From Pseudomonadota bacterium (GTDB lineage Bacteria; Pseudomonadota; Alphaproteobacteria; HIMB59): a stretch of DNA of 32,391 bases. Positions 7,469 through 17,641 of this stretch are shown one piece after another. Below the pieces are notes generated by a model. The model searched no databases. It saw only the letters and a program-made list of their open reading frames with translations, and was not told where the DNA came from. The translations under genes were made by a program, and so were the position numbers. The first letter of the stretch is position 1; the number at the start of each line of letters is the position of its first letter. The stretch lies in contig JAQBUY010000004.1 in NCBI GenBank assembly GCA_027623775.1, positions 1 through 32,391 on the forward strand, read 5' to 3'.

Positions 7469-8635
7469 ATGAACAATATTAACAATATTAATTTCACACT
7501 TATAAAAAACGTAATATTAAGAGTGGATTATAATGTTCCAATTAATGATAATTTTATCATTCAAGACTTTACCCGTATTTCCAGATCTCAAGAAACAATA
7601 GAGTTACTTCTTAAGAATAATTGTAAAATATTACTCTTAACACATTTTGGAAGACCGGACGGATTATTTGATGAGAAATTATCACTTAATCATATTTCAG
7701 AACAAATAGGAAATAATCTAGGAAAAAAAATTAATTTCATATCTTATAAAGATTTTATAACAAATGGTCTGTCTCAGTACCATGAGGCGGATAATGGTAT
7801 TTTCTTATTAGATAATATTCGTTTTTTTTCAGGTGAAAAAAAGAATGATGCCTCTTTTAGCAAATCTATTACTAATGGTGCTGATATATTTATTAATGAA
7901 GCTTTTTCAGCTTCTCATAGGAGCCATGCTTCAGTTGACCAAATGGCTAAAGATATTAACTCATGTGCCGGTATTAATTTTTATAAAGAAGTAGAGGTAA
8001 TAAATAGTATTAAAAAATCCACAGGGAAAAATTTTGCTATTATTGGAGGATCTAAAGTCTCTACTAAAATAGATACTCTTTTATCATTAGTGAAATCATG
8101 TTCAGATATTTTTATAGGTGGGGCAATGGCAAATAATTTTTTAAAATTTCAAAAAATCAATGTAAGTAATTCATTAATTGAAGAAAATATAGAAAGTAAA
8201 GTAAGCTTAATTTTAAATGATGCGATAAAATATAACTGTAAAATTCATCTGCCTGAAGATGTTATTTTAGATAACGGTGAAGAGTATTCAACGCAAGAAC
8301 TTAATACTAAAAAAGATTTTAAAATTTTTGATATAGGGACTAACACTATTAATGTAATAAAAAATATAACTTATCAATCTGATTTAATTTTATGGAATGG
8401 ACCACTTGGTCTTATCGAAAATGAAAAATTTGCTCAAGGTTCAATTGATATAGCAAAAAATCTATCTAGTTCCTCTTCAAAAGTAATCGTTGGAGGTGGA
8501 GATACAATACTTGCGCTAAATATTGCAAAACAAGACTTTAATAATTTTTATTTTGTTTCAACTGCTGGAGGTGCATTTTTAGAAGCACTTGAAGATAAAA
8601 TATTGCCAGGAATTAAAGCTCTAACTATTCAATAA
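7469..8635 (+). CDS. pgk: Phosphoglycerate kinase
   Basis: ILRVDYNVPIND, LLTHFGRPDG, FINEAFSASHRSHAS, LWNGPLGLIE, VGGGDT. Confidence 0.95.
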   Translation: MNNINNINFTLIKNVILRVDYNVPINDNFIIQDFTRISRSQETIELLLKNNCKILLLTHFGRPDGLFDEKLSLNHISEQIGNNLGKKINFISYKDFITNGLSQYHEADNGIFLLDNIRFFSGEKKNDASFSKSITNGADIFINEAFSASHRSHASVDQMAKDINSCAGINFYKEVEVINSIKKSTGKNFAIIGGSKVSTKIDTLLSLVKSCSDIFIGGAMANNFLKFQKINVSNSLIEENIESKVSLILNDAIKYNCKIHLPEDVILDNGEEYSTQELNTKKDFKIFDIGTNTINVIKNITYQSDLILWNGPLGLIENEKFAQGSIDIAKNLSSSSSKVIVGGGDTILALNIAKQDFNNFYFVSTAGGAFLEALEDKILPGIKALTIQ

Positions 8636-9155
8636 AATATTTTTTTAAAATAGGTATTTGTATAATTGTAAAAGCAATAGTAACTCCCATAATGCCAAAT
8701 ACTTTAAAGTTTACCCAAATATCGGTTGGATAATTTCGCCAAACAATCTCATTTAAAATTGCAAGAAAAATAAAATATGCAGACCACATTTTATTAAGAG
8801 TTGACCATCCTTGATCAGTTAGTTTAATTGATGAATTTAACATCATTTTTAATATTGGTTTTTTTAAATAGGTACTAACAATAAGAACGGCCGCAAAAAG
8901 AGAATTAATGATTGTGGGTTTCATTTTAAAAAAGGTTTCATTTTTAAAAAATAAAGTAAGCCCGCCAAAAACAATTAGAATTACAGTGCTAACTAACATC
9001 ATAGTCGATATTTTTTTTTCTTTAATATAAAGGGAAATTAATGAAATCAAAGTTGCTACAATGACAGCTGCAATACTTACATATAAATCCTTATCAGATT
9101 TATAATAAACAGCAAAAAATACTATTAACGGAAAAAATTCAAATAATTGTTTCAT
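8625..9155 (-). CDS. yciB: YciB/IspZ septation-A family membrane protein
   Basis: MKQLFEFFPLIVFFAVYY start and MWSAYFIFLAILNEIVWRNYPTDIWVNFKVFG motif. Confidence 0.9.
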   Translation of the reverse strand: MKQLFEFFPLIVFFAVYYKSDKDLYVSIAAVIVATLISLISLYIKEKKISTMMLVSTVILIVFGGLTLFFKNETFFKMKPTIINSLFAAVLIVSTYLKKPILKMMLNSSIKLTDQGWSTLNKMWSAYFIFLAILNEIVWRNYPTDIWVNFKVFGIMGVTIAFTIIQIPILKKYFIE

Positions 9156-9156
9156 T

Positions 9157-9975
9157 TCAGAGTAATCTATCTAAGTATTTTTCAAATTCAAACATTCTTA
9201 ATTCTTTTATATCTTCACCATAGCCTTCAAAAATTATAGGAATTTCAAAGTCATTTATAATAGTAAGAAGAGCCCCATACTTTGCATTAGAATCAACTTT
9301 ATTGATTACTAATCCATCAATTGGAATATAATTTTGAAACCCTTCTATAATCTGTTTAGAAGCGAGTCCAATATTTGCATCAAGAGTAAGCAAAGTTTTG
9401 ATATTTAAAAATTGATTTTGATTTTTAATTATTATGTTTAAAATTTTTTTTAGCTCATCCATAAGATTCTTATTGTTATGTTGTCTGCCTGAAGTGTCCA
9501 CTATGATGACAGAAGTATCATCTTTAAAATTTAGAATACCTTTATAAACAACTGCAGCTGGGTCTTCTTTATCGGCACCTTTAAAAAAAGGCACCTCCAT
9601 TTTATTGGCAAAATGCTCAAGTTGTTCCATTGCAGCAGCTCTAAAAGTATCTGCAGCAATAACTGAAGGCGCAAGTCCTTTTTCTTTTAAGAAATTAATA
9701 AATTTTCCAATAAAAGTAGTTTTACCAGAGCCATTATTGCCAATGATTAAGTAGAGTGTGCTAGGATTAAAATCCCAATCTAAATTATCTTGAATATTTA
9801 ATTTTTCTTTTATTTTTTTTTTTAAAGTCTCTTTAATGTCTGTTTCTTGAGATTTACCAGACAGTGTTTCGATTATTATATCTGTAAATTTAGGTTCTAC
9901 ACCATTCTCATATAAAATATCTTCTAATTCAGAAGCTTCAAATTTCTTTGAGAAGAATTTTTTGAGAAAAAACAT
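9157..9975 (-). CDS. ftsY: SRP receptor FtsY, short form without a long acidic A domain
   Basis: GNNGSGKTTFIGKF, AADTFRAAAMEQLEHFA, DTSGRQHNNKNLMDEL, NKVDSNAKYGALL. Confidence 0.93.
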   Translation of the reverse strand: MFFLKKFFSKKFEASELEDILYENGVEPKFTDIIIETLSGKSQETDIKETLKKKIKEKLNIQDNLDWDFNPSTLYLIIGNNGSGKTTFIGKFINFLKEKGLAPSVIAADTFRAAAMEQLEHFANKMEVPFFKGADKEDPAAVVYKGILNFKDDTSVIIVDTSGRQHNNKNLMDELKKILNIIIKNQNQFLNIKTLLTLDANIGLASKQIIEGFQNYIPIDGLVINKVDSNAKYGALLTIINDFEIPIIFEGYGEDIKELRMFEFEKYLDRLL

Positions 9976-10010
9976 TAAATACTTATAACTGTGTAAAAAT
10001 TATTCGCATT

Positions 10011-10823
10011 TCAAATAATAATTTCACTTTGAAAAACCATTTCTGCCGGACCTTTTAGTAAGACAGTATTTTTTTGAATTGAAGTAAACAAATGAGAAGA
10101 CTCAGTTTCAACTTTAATATTTTCTTTAGTAAATTTATTTATAAAAAGTGTGTAGGCTGCAGCACAAGTTCCTGAGCCACATGCTAAAGTATGACCGCTA
10201 CCCCTTTCCCAAAATAAAACTTTAATGTTAGTAGAAGATATTTTTTGAACAAAAGTTACATTAGCCTGATTTTTAAATATTTTATGACTTACAAGTTTTG
10301 GTCCTATTTCTTTAATGCTAATACTACTTAAATTCTTTACGAGGACTATGCAATGAGGATTACCAATACTAGCGCTCATAATTTTAATTAATCCTGGTAT
10401 TTTAATATTTGTAAATTTTAGATTTTGAGTATCCTTATTTTCTATAAGAGGAATTTTTCTCCAATCAAGCGATATGTCTCCTACATTAATCTGATACAAA
10501 TTCTTAATTTTTTTGCCTAAATGTGTAAAATTATTAGTCTTAATAATAGGATGATGAATTTTTTTAACTTCAGTTAAATACTTATATATACATCTCAAGC
10601 CATTTCCGCAATTTTTAGCCCTCGAGCCATCTGAGTTATAAAACTTAATTTGATAAAAGTTCTTATTTTTCTTAATTAAAATGATTTGATCACAACCAAT
10701 TCCAACTTTTCGATCACATAGAAATTTTATCAATTTCTTTGATTTTCCAATAATATCAACATTTTTATCAATAATAATGAAATCATTACCGGCGCCTTGA
10801 GCTTTAATAAAAGGTATTCTCAT
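10011..10823 (-). CDS. dapF: Diaminopimelate epimerase
   Basis: KAQGAGNDFIIID, NSDGSRAKNCGNGLRC, WERGSGHTLACGSGTCA. Confidence 0.95.
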   Translation of the reverse strand: MRIPFIKAQGAGNDFIIIDKNVDIIGKSKKLIKFLCDRKVGIGCDQIILIKKNKNFYQIKFYNSDGSRAKNCGNGLRCIYKYLTEVKKIHHPIIKTNNFTHLGKKIKNLYQINVGDISLDWRKIPLIENKDTQNLKFTNIKIPGLIKIMSASIGNPHCIVLVKNLSSISIKEIGPKLVSHKIFKNQANVTFVQKISSTNIKVLFWERGSGHTLACGSGTCAAAYTLFINKFTKENIKVETESSHLFTSIQKNTVLLKGPAEMVFQSEIII

Positions 10824-10870
10824 TTGGTTTCTATAGTGATATAAAAACAGCTACTAATAAAGAAAAATTT

Positions 10871-10907
10871 GGTCGGTCGATGAGTTTCATCCACCGATCC
10901 TTTTTTT
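10871..10907 (+). terminator. Intrinsic-terminator-like hairpin in the ffh leader (candidate attenuator)
   Basis: GGTCGGTCGATGAGTTTCATCCACCGATCC + TTTTTTT: 12 pairs, one C-C mismatch and one bulged T. Confidence 0.65.
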
Positions 10908-10915
10908 ATTTTAAA

Positions 10916-12268
10916 ATGCTAGATAATATAACAAATAAATTAACAGGAATTTTTAAATTGCTTTCTAATAAGGGAGCAATTACAGAAAAAGACCTCAACA
11001 CAACTTTAAGAGAAGTTAGGGTAGCTTTGCTTGAGGCTGATGTTTCACTGAAAGTTGCTAAAGAGTTAGTTTCAGTTATAGAACAAAAAGCTATAGGTCA
11101 AAAAATTATTGAAAGTGTCCAGCCCGGGCAGCAAATTGTTAAAATTGTTAGTGATGAACTAACGGCTATTTTAGGCAATGATAGTCATGAATTAAACTTA
11201 AAAAGTAAACCTGCTGTCTTTCTTCTTTGTGGTCTACAGGGTGCAGGTAAAACAACAACAGTAGCTAAACTTGCTCATTATTGTCAGCATACTTTAAAAA
11301 AAACGGTTTCTTTAGTTTCTACAGATTTAAGAAGGCCGGCAGCTATTGATCAGTTACGTATTTTATCAAAAGAAAATCAATTTCATTTTATTGAACCTCT
11401 TAATAATAATATTGAAGAAATAGTTAAGCATGCTGTTAATCAAACTGAAAAACAATTATCTGATATTCTTATTATAGATACATCTGGTCGAATAAGCACA
11501 GACGAAGAATTGCTCCAGGAGTTAAAAACTATTTATGATTTAGTCACACCACAAGAAAATTTTCTTGTACTGGATGCCATGATGGGACAACAGTCATTAG
11601 AGGTAGTTGAAAATTTTAATTCTACAGCGCCATTAACAGGTTTTATTTTAACAAGAGTTGATGCAGATCCAAGAGGGGGAGTAGCACTTTCGGCAAAATA
11701 TCAAACAGGGTTACCTATTCGTTTTTTTGGTTCAGGAGAAGGCGTAAAAGATTTTGAAGTTTTTTATCCGGAAAGAATAGCTTCAAGAATATTAGGAATG
11801 GGAGATGTCGTTTCTCTTGTTGAAAAAGCGCAGCAACAATTTGATGAAAAAGAAATGGAATCAATGCAAACCCAAATGATGAGTGGTCAATTTAGCTTTA
11901 ATGATTTACTTAAACAGTTTTTACAAATGAAGAAAATGGGAGGCATGTCAGGAGTCATGTCTTATTTGCCAGGAGTTTCTAAAGTCAAAGATATGCTTGA
12001 AAAAAGGGATATGGATGAAAAAATTATTGATCATCAAATCGCAATCATTAGATCTATGACAAAAAAAGAAAGATCTGACCCCGATATCCTAAAAGCATCT
12101 CGCAAAAAGCGAATTGCTTCAGGTTCGGGTCGTCAAGTACATGAAGTTAACAGATTGCTAAAACAATATGAGCAAACTAAAAAATTCATTAAACAAGCCC
12201 AAAAGCCCGGCTTTGCCAATAAACTGAAAAGTATGTTTGGTGGAGGCGATATGCCAACTATGGAATAA
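10916..12268 (+). CDS. ffh: Signal recognition particle protein Ffh (start probably 10916; the 10880 ATG lies inside the hairpin)
   Basis: MLDNITNKLTGIFKLLSNKGAITEKDLNTTLREVRVALLEADV, GLQGAGKTTTVAKLA, Met-rich M domain. Confidence 0.96.
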   Translation: MLDNITNKLTGIFKLLSNKGAITEKDLNTTLREVRVALLEADVSLKVAKELVSVIEQKAIGQKIIESVQPGQQIVKIVSDELTAILGNDSHELNLKSKPAVFLLCGLQGAGKTTTVAKLAHYCQHTLKKTVSLVSTDLRRPAAIDQLRILSKENQFHFIEPLNNNIEEIVKHAVNQTEKQLSDILIIDTSGRISTDEELLQELKTIYDLVTPQENFLVLDAMMGQQSLEVVENFNSTAPLTGFILTRVDADPRGGVALSAKYQTGLPIRFFGSGEGVKDFEVFYPERIASRILGMGDVVSLVEKAQQQFDEKEMESMQTQMMSGQFSFNDLLKQFLQMKKMGGMSGVMSYLPGVSKVKDMLEKRDMDEKIIDHQIAIIRSMTKKERSDPDILKASRKKRIASGSGRQVHEVNRLLKQYEQTKKFIKQAQKPGFANKLKSMFGGGDMPTME

Positions 12269-12287
12269 ATCTTAGAAAGGAGAACCC

Positions 12288-12755
12288 ATGGCAACTAAAA
12301 TAAGACTAGCAAGAGGTGGTACTAAAAAAAGACCATTTTATAGAATAGTAATTGCTGACGAAAGAGCACCAAGAGACGGTAACTTTATTGAGAAGGTTGG
12401 AAATTTTAATCCAATGTTACCTAAAGACCACAAGGAAAGATTAATATTTAGTAAAGAAAGAATAGAATATTGGTTAAAAGTAGGAGCACAACCAACTGAA
12501 AGAGTTCAGAAATTTCTTTCTGAGCATGGACTTGTTGAAGCTTCTAAAATTACAGAAAAAACAAAGCAACATTTGCCAAAAGCCAAGGCTCAAGAACGTA
12601 TGAAACAAAAAGATGAAGCTGCTATAAAAGCTGAAGAAGATGCTAAAGCCGCCGCTGCAGCTCCTGCAGTAGAAGAACCAGCAGCAGAACCTGAAGCAAC
12701 TCCAGAAGCAGAAGCAGCTCCTGTAGCTCCGGCCGAAGAGGAAAAAGTAGAATAA
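12288..12755 (+). CDS. rpsP: 30S ribosomal protein S16 with an Ala/Glu/Pro-rich C-terminal tail
   Basis: [42 protein letters not shown]; upstream SD AAAGGAGA. Confidence 0.95.
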   Translation: MATKIRLARGGTKKRPFYRIVIADERAPRDGNFIEKVGNFNPMLPKDHKERLIFSKERIEYWLKVGAQPTERVQKFLSEHGLVEASKITEKTKQHLPKAKAQERMKQKDEAAIKAEEDAKAAAAAPAVEEPAAEPEATPEAEAAPVAPAEEEKVE

Positions 12756-12766
12756 TATAAATATCT

Positions 12767-13267
12767 ATGGTTATTAATTCCAAAAATTTCATTCAAGTTG
12801 GTAGAATCGGCAGACCCAAAGGAACAAAGGGTCTGCTTAGATTCCAATGCTTTTTACATGATCACAGAGAGATTAATGACTTTAAGATTTTTTATTTAGA
12901 AAACTCAGAGAAGATTGAACTAAAACTTGTTTCTTTTGATTCTAAAGGGCCAATAGTTACAATTAATAATTATACCGAGCGAAGTAAAACGGAAAATTTT
13001 GTTAATCAGTTTATTTTTCTAGAAAAAAAATATTTTGATAAACCTACTAAAGAAGATGAATTTTATATTTATGATCTTGAAGGATTAGACGTCATTAACA
13101 AAAAAAAAGAATGTGTTGGCGTTGTGTCTTCAGTGGTTAATTTTGGCGCTGGGGATTTAATTGAAATCCTTTTTCATAAAAGTAAAAAAAAGGAATTTTT
13201 TAGATTTACCAAAGATGAGTTTCCCGAAGTAGACTTAAGCGAAAAAAAAATATTCATTAATTCTTAA
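12767..13267 (+). CDS. rimM: Ribosome maturation factor RimM
   Basis: VGRIGRPKGTKGLLRF, FYIYDLEGLDV; between rpsP and trmD. Confidence 0.9.
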   Translation: MVINSKNFIQVGRIGRPKGTKGLLRFQCFLHDHREINDFKIFYLENSEKIELKLVSFDSKGPIVTINNYTERSKTENFVNQFIFLEKKYFDKPTKEDEFYIYDLEGLDVINKKKECVGVVSSVVNFGAGDLIEILFHKSKKKEFFRFTKDEFPEVDLSEKKIFINS

Positions 13268-13993
13268 ATGTTAAATTTTAAAATTTATTCACTTTTTCCT
13301 GAAATGTTTCCAGGATCACTAAAATATGGTTTAGTAGGAAAAGCCTATAAAAATAAAATTTGGAATTTTGAAACAATTCAAATACGTGATTATAGTAAAT
13401 ATTCGGGTAATTCTGTTGATGATAAACCATTTAGTGGTGGGGCAGGAATGATATTAAGACCAGACGTAATATCTGAATCAATAGAAAAAACTACAACTAA
13501 AGAAGAATTAAAAAAAAGTATAAAAATTTGTTTTTCTGCTAAAGGCAAAGTATTAAATCAATCACTTATAGAAAAGTTTAAGAACGAGGATAGTTTTATT
13601 TTACTATCCGGAAGGTATGAGGGTATAGATCAAAGAGTAATTAACCATTATGAGTTTGAAGAAGTATCCATAGGGGATTACATATTAAATGGAGGAGAAA
13701 GTGCATGTATAGTTTTTATGGAGGCTATCATTCGAGTACAAGATAAAGTTTTAAATAATCCCGAAACTCACAAGCATGAGTCTTTTCAGAATGATTTGCT
13801 TGAACATGACCAATTTACGAGACCTTCAATATGGAGTGCTCCAGATGGGTCTAGCTATAAAGTTCCTGATGAATTGCTAAACGGCAATCATAGTGACATA
13901 GAAAAGTGGAAAAAAGCCAATTCAGAACAAAATACATCAAAAAATCGTCAAGATTTATGGAAAAACTATTTAAAAAATAAGAAAAATGATTAG
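13268..13993 (+). CDS. trmD: tRNA (guanine-N1)-methyltransferase
   Basis: YSLFPEMFPG, DDKPFSGGAGMILRPD, LLSGRYEGIDQRV, SIGDYILNGGE. Confidence 0.95.
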   Translation: MLNFKIYSLFPEMFPGSLKYGLVGKAYKNKIWNFETIQIRDYSKYSGNSVDDKPFSGGAGMILRPDVISESIEKTTTKEELKKSIKICFSAKGKVLNQSLIEKFKNEDSFILLSGRYEGIDQRVINHYEFEEVSIGDYILNGGESACIVFMEAIIRVQDKVLNNPETHKHESFQNDLLEHDQFTRPSIWSAPDGSSYKVPDELLNGNHSDIEKWKKANSEQNTSKNRQDLWKNYLKNKKND

Positions 13994-14041
13994 AATATCC
14001 CAACTCGGGATCACCCTAAACTGTACCTTATGGAGCAAGCA

Positions 14042-14518
14042 ATGAATGAACTTATAAAAAATTATGAAAAACAACAAATTAAAGAGATTTTAAAAAATTC
14101 TAAAATTACTGATTTTAACCCTGGAGATACGGTTAAAGTTAATATTAAAATAAAAGAAGGAGATAAAGAGCGTGTTCAAGCGTTTCAAGGTATCTGTATT
14201 GCAAAAAAAAATAATGGACTAAACTCTTCTTTTTCAGTTAGAAAAATTTCTAGCGGCGAAGGTGTTGAAAGAGTATTTCCTCTTTTCAGCAATATCATCG
14301 AATCTATTGAAAGAATAAAAACTGGTGACGTTAGAAGAGCAAAACTTTATTATCTTAGAAATCTTTCTGGTAAGAAGGCACGTATTTCTGAAAGAACAGA
14401 TGGTAGATCTTATGATGAAACTAAATATGAATCAATTTCAGAAACGATTGAACCTAAAGTTGTAGCAGAAGCAGCTCCTGAAGTTGAAGCAGCTGCTGAA
14501 GAAACTGAAGCTAAGTAA
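14042..14518 (+). CDS. rplS: 50S ribosomal protein L19 with an acidic Ala/Glu C-terminal tail (start probably 14042; ORF track gives 14030)
   Basis: [59 protein letters not shown]. Confidence 0.94.
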   Translation: MNELIKNYEKQQIKEILKNSKITDFNPGDTVKVNIKIKEGDKERVQAFQGICIAKKNNGLNSSFSVRKISSGEGVERVFPLFSNIIESIERIKTGDVRRAKLYYLRNLSGKKARISERTDGRSYDETKYESISETIEPKVVAEAAPEVEAAAEETEAK

Positions 14519-14527
14519 TTTTTTACC

Positions 14528-15937
14528 TTGAATACAGGTTCTCCAAAAACATTATTTGATAAAATTTGGACCGATCATTTAGTTAAACAAAGAGATGACG
14601 GGACAAGTTTATTATATATTGATAAACACTTAGTTCATGAAGTAACAAGTCCTCAAGCATTTGAAGGACTAAAAATTTCTAATAGACCTGTAAGAAGACC
14701 CAGTGCTACTGTTGCTGTTGCGGATCATAATGTACCAACAATCAATAGAGAAAATATTAAGGATGAGCAAAGTAGAATTCAGGTTCAAACATTAGCTAAT
14801 AATACCAAAGAACATGGAATTGAATATTTTGAGTTAACCGATAGAAGACAAGGCATTGTTCATATAATTGGACCAGAGCAAGGAATAACACAGCCAGGAA
14901 TGACAATAGTATGTGGAGATAGTCATACTTCTACTCATGGTGCTTTTGGAGCTCTTGCTTTTGGAATTGGAACAAGTGAAGTTGAACACGTTTTAGCAAC
15001 ACAAACAATTGTTCAAAAGCCAGCTAAAAATATGAGAATTTCTGTAAATGGAGCTTTACCATTTGGAGTAACTTCAAAAGATTTAATATTATATATAATA
15101 GGTCAAATTGGAACTGCAGGAGGAAATGGTCATGTAATTGAATATGCCGGATCATCAGTGCAATCTCTTTCCATGGAAGCGAGAATGACTATTTGTAATA
15201 TGAGCATTGAAGCTGGAGCACGAGCAGGATTAATTTCACCGGATCAAACTACATTTGACTATTTAAAAGGAAGACCTTATGCGCCAGCAGAAGAATATTG
15301 GGCAAAAGCTTTAGAATATTGGTCTACTTTACCAAGCGATGCAGACGCCCACTATGATAAAGAAATTATTATTAATAGTTTAGAGATAGATCCAATGGTG
15401 ACTTGGGGAACTAGTCCGGAGGACGTAGTGTCTGTTCAAGGTTTGGTTCCAGACCCTTCAAGTGCAAAAACAGAAAACAAAAAGAAAAGCATGGAGAGAT
15501 CATTGGAATATATGGGTCTTACACCAGGAACGAAAATAACAGATATAAAATTAGATAAAATCTTTATAGGATCTTGTACAAATGGAAGAATTGAAGATTT
15601 AAGAAATGTTGCGGCAATTGTAAAAGATAAAAAAATTGCAGATCACGTTGAAGGTATGATTGTACCAGGTTCAGGCTTGGTAAAAAAACAAGCCGAAGAA
15701 GAAGGTTTAGATATTATTTTAAAAGATGCTGGTTTTGATTGGAGAGAAGCTGGATGTTCAATGTGCTTAGGAATGAATCCTGATCAGTTAAAACCTGGAG
15801 AGAGATGTGCTTCAACATCCAATAGAAATTTTGAAGGACGTCAAGGCAGGGGCGGACGAACTCATTTAATGAGTCCCGAACTTGCTGCTGCATCTGCCAT
15901 TAAAGGAAGCATTGCGGATATAAGAGAGTTTAAATAA
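14528..15937 (+). CDS. leuC: 3-isopropylmalate dehydratase large subunit (TTG start)
   Basis: [61 protein letters not shown]. Confidence 0.96.
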   Translation: MNTGSPKTLFDKIWTDHLVKQRDDGTSLLYIDKHLVHEVTSPQAFEGLKISNRPVRRPSATVAVADHNVPTINRENIKDEQSRIQVQTLANNTKEHGIEYFELTDRRQGIVHIIGPEQGITQPGMTIVCGDSHTSTHGAFGALAFGIGTSEVEHVLATQTIVQKPAKNMRISVNGALPFGVTSKDLILYIIGQIGTAGGNGHVIEYAGSSVQSLSMEARMTICNMSIEAGARAGLISPDQTTFDYLKGRPYAPAEEYWAKALEYWSTLPSDADAHYDKEIIINSLEIDPMVTWGTSPEDVVSVQGLVPDPSSAKTENKKKSMERSLEYMGLTPGTKITDIKLDKIFIGSCTNGRIEDLRNVAAIVKDKKIADHVEGMIVPGSGLVKKQAEEEGLDIILKDAGFDWREAGCSMCLGMNPDQLKPGERCASTSNRNFEGRQGRGGRTHLMSPELAAASAIKGSIADIREFK

Positions 15938-15939
15938 AA

Positions 15940-16551
15940 ATGGATAAATTTATTTCACTTAAGGGAGTTGCTGCACCTTTACCTATAGTTAATATCGATA
16001 CCGATATGATAATTCCAAAACAATTTTTAAAAACAATTAAGCGAACAGGTCTTGGTATAAGTTTGTTTTATGAGATGAGATATGATCATCAAGGGCAAGA
16101 AATAAAAGATTTTATTTTAAATACAAGTCCTTTCAATCAATCAAAAATACTAGTTGCTGGAAATAATTTTGGATGTGGATCGAGTAGAGAGCATGCCCCA
16201 TGGTCATTAAAAGATTTTGGTATTACTTGTATTATTTCAACAAGTTTTGCAGATATTTTTTACAATAACTGTTTTCAGAATGGTATTTTACCAATCGTTG
16301 TTTCTCCTGAAAACTCAAAAAAATTAATGAGCTTAGCTGTTGACCAAAAAGAATTCGAGATTGATCTTCCTTCTCAGAGTATCTCAGTTGGTGGAGAAAA
16401 AATTGGTTTTGAAATAGAAGAATATAGAAAACAGAGGTTACTAGAAGGATTGGATGATATTAGTATAACTATGAATTATGAACAAAATATTACGGATTAT
16501 GAATCACAGCAAAAGAAAAATAAACCTTGGATTTTTAAGGATATTAAATGA
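15940..16551 (+). CDS. leuD: 3-isopropylmalate dehydratase small subunit
   Basis: [58 protein letters not shown]. Confidence 0.96.
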   Translation: MDKFISLKGVAAPLPIVNIDTDMIIPKQFLKTIKRTGLGISLFYEMRYDHQGQEIKDFILNTSPFNQSKILVAGNNFGCGSSREHAPWSLKDFGITCIISTSFADIFYNNCFQNGILPIVVSPENSKKLMSLAVDQKEFEIDLPSQSISVGGEKIGFEIEEYRKQRLLEGLDDISITMNYEQNITDYESQQKKNKPWIFKDIK

Positions 16552-17639
16552 GCATAAAAAAAATCTTAATCTTACCTGGTGATGGTATTGGCGTTGAAGT
16601 TGCAGACCAAGCTATTAGAGTAATTGACCATCTAAATTCCAAAAATAATTTAAATATTGAATATGAAAAAGAATTAGTTGGTGGCGCATCTTATGATGTT
16701 AATGGAGAACCGCTTACCCCTGCTGTTTTAGAAAAAGCTAAAGAAGCTGATGCTATTTTATTAGGTGCCGTTGGAGGTTCCAAATGGGATGATGTAGAAA
16801 GAAATAAAAGGCCTGAAGCTGGCTTACTTGGCCTTAGAAAAGAATTAGAGTTATTTGCGAATTTAAGACCTGCAATAGTTTTTGACGCCTTACTATCATC
16901 ATCTTCCTTAAAAGAAGAAATTGTTAAAGGTCTAAATATTGTCATAGTACGAGAATTAACAGGCGGTGTTTATTTTGGTCAACCAAGAGGCATCGAAGAA
17001 TATGAGCCGGGTAAACAAAAAGCAGTAGACACACAAATTTATTTTGACTATGAAATTGATCGTATAGCTCGTGTTGCTTTTGATCTTGCAAGAAAAAGAA
17101 ATAATAAAGTAACCTCTGTTGAGAAAGCAAATGTTATGGAAACAGGAGTATTGTGGAGACAAGTTGTAAAAAAAACACATGAAAGTTTCATTGATGTTAC
17201 TTTAGAAAACATGCTTGCCGATAATTGTGCTATGCAATTAGTCCGAAACCCTAAACAATTCGATGTTCTTGTTACGGATAATCTTTTTGGAGATTTATTA
17301 AGTGATTGTGCTGCAATGTTAACCGGATCACTAGGAATGTTACCTTCGGCCTCTCTTGGCGCAGAAAAAAATGGAAAGAGAAATGGGCTTTTTGAGCCAG
17401 TTCATGGTAGTGCTCCAGATATTGCAGGGAAAAATAAAGCTAATCCAATTGCTACAATTTTAAGTTTGGCAATGATGTTAAGATATAATTTAGATCAACA
17501 GGAATTAGCTCAAAAATTAGAAGATGTTATTCAAAATGTTTTAAACGAAGGGTTTAGAACAGCTGATCTTTATAGCGCAGACTCACAAACTTTAGTATCT
17601 TGTTCTAGAATGGGCGATCTCATTATAGAGAGACTTTAA
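16548..17639 (+). CDS. leuB: 3-isopropylmalate dehydrogenase (4-nt overlap with leuD)
   Basis: [70 protein letters not shown]. Confidence 0.96.
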   Translation: MSIKKILILPGDGIGVEVADQAIRVIDHLNSKNNLNIEYEKELVGGASYDVNGEPLTPAVLEKAKEADAILLGAVGGSKWDDVERNKRPEAGLLGLRKELELFANLRPAIVFDALLSSSSLKEEIVKGLNIVIVRELTGGVYFGQPRGIEEYEPGKQKAVDTQIYFDYEIDRIARVAFDLARKRNNKVTSVEKANVMETGVLWRQVVKKTHESFIDVTLENMLADNCAMQLVRNPKQFDVLVTDNLFGDLLSDCAAMLTGSLGMLPSASLGAEKNGKRNGLFEPVHGSAPDIAGKNKANPIATILSLAMMLRYNLDQQELAQKLEDVIQNVLNEGFRTADLYSADSQTLVSCSRMGDLIIERL

Positions 17640-17641
17640 TT

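Noticed and set aside
12590-12847. 85-aa Ser/Ala-rich minus-strand ORF
   Set aside because: Antisense shadow of the Ala/Glu-rich rpsP tail.
16691-17180. Three minus-strand ORFs (84, 62, 74 aa)
   Set aside because: Overlap each other and lie antisense inside leuB.
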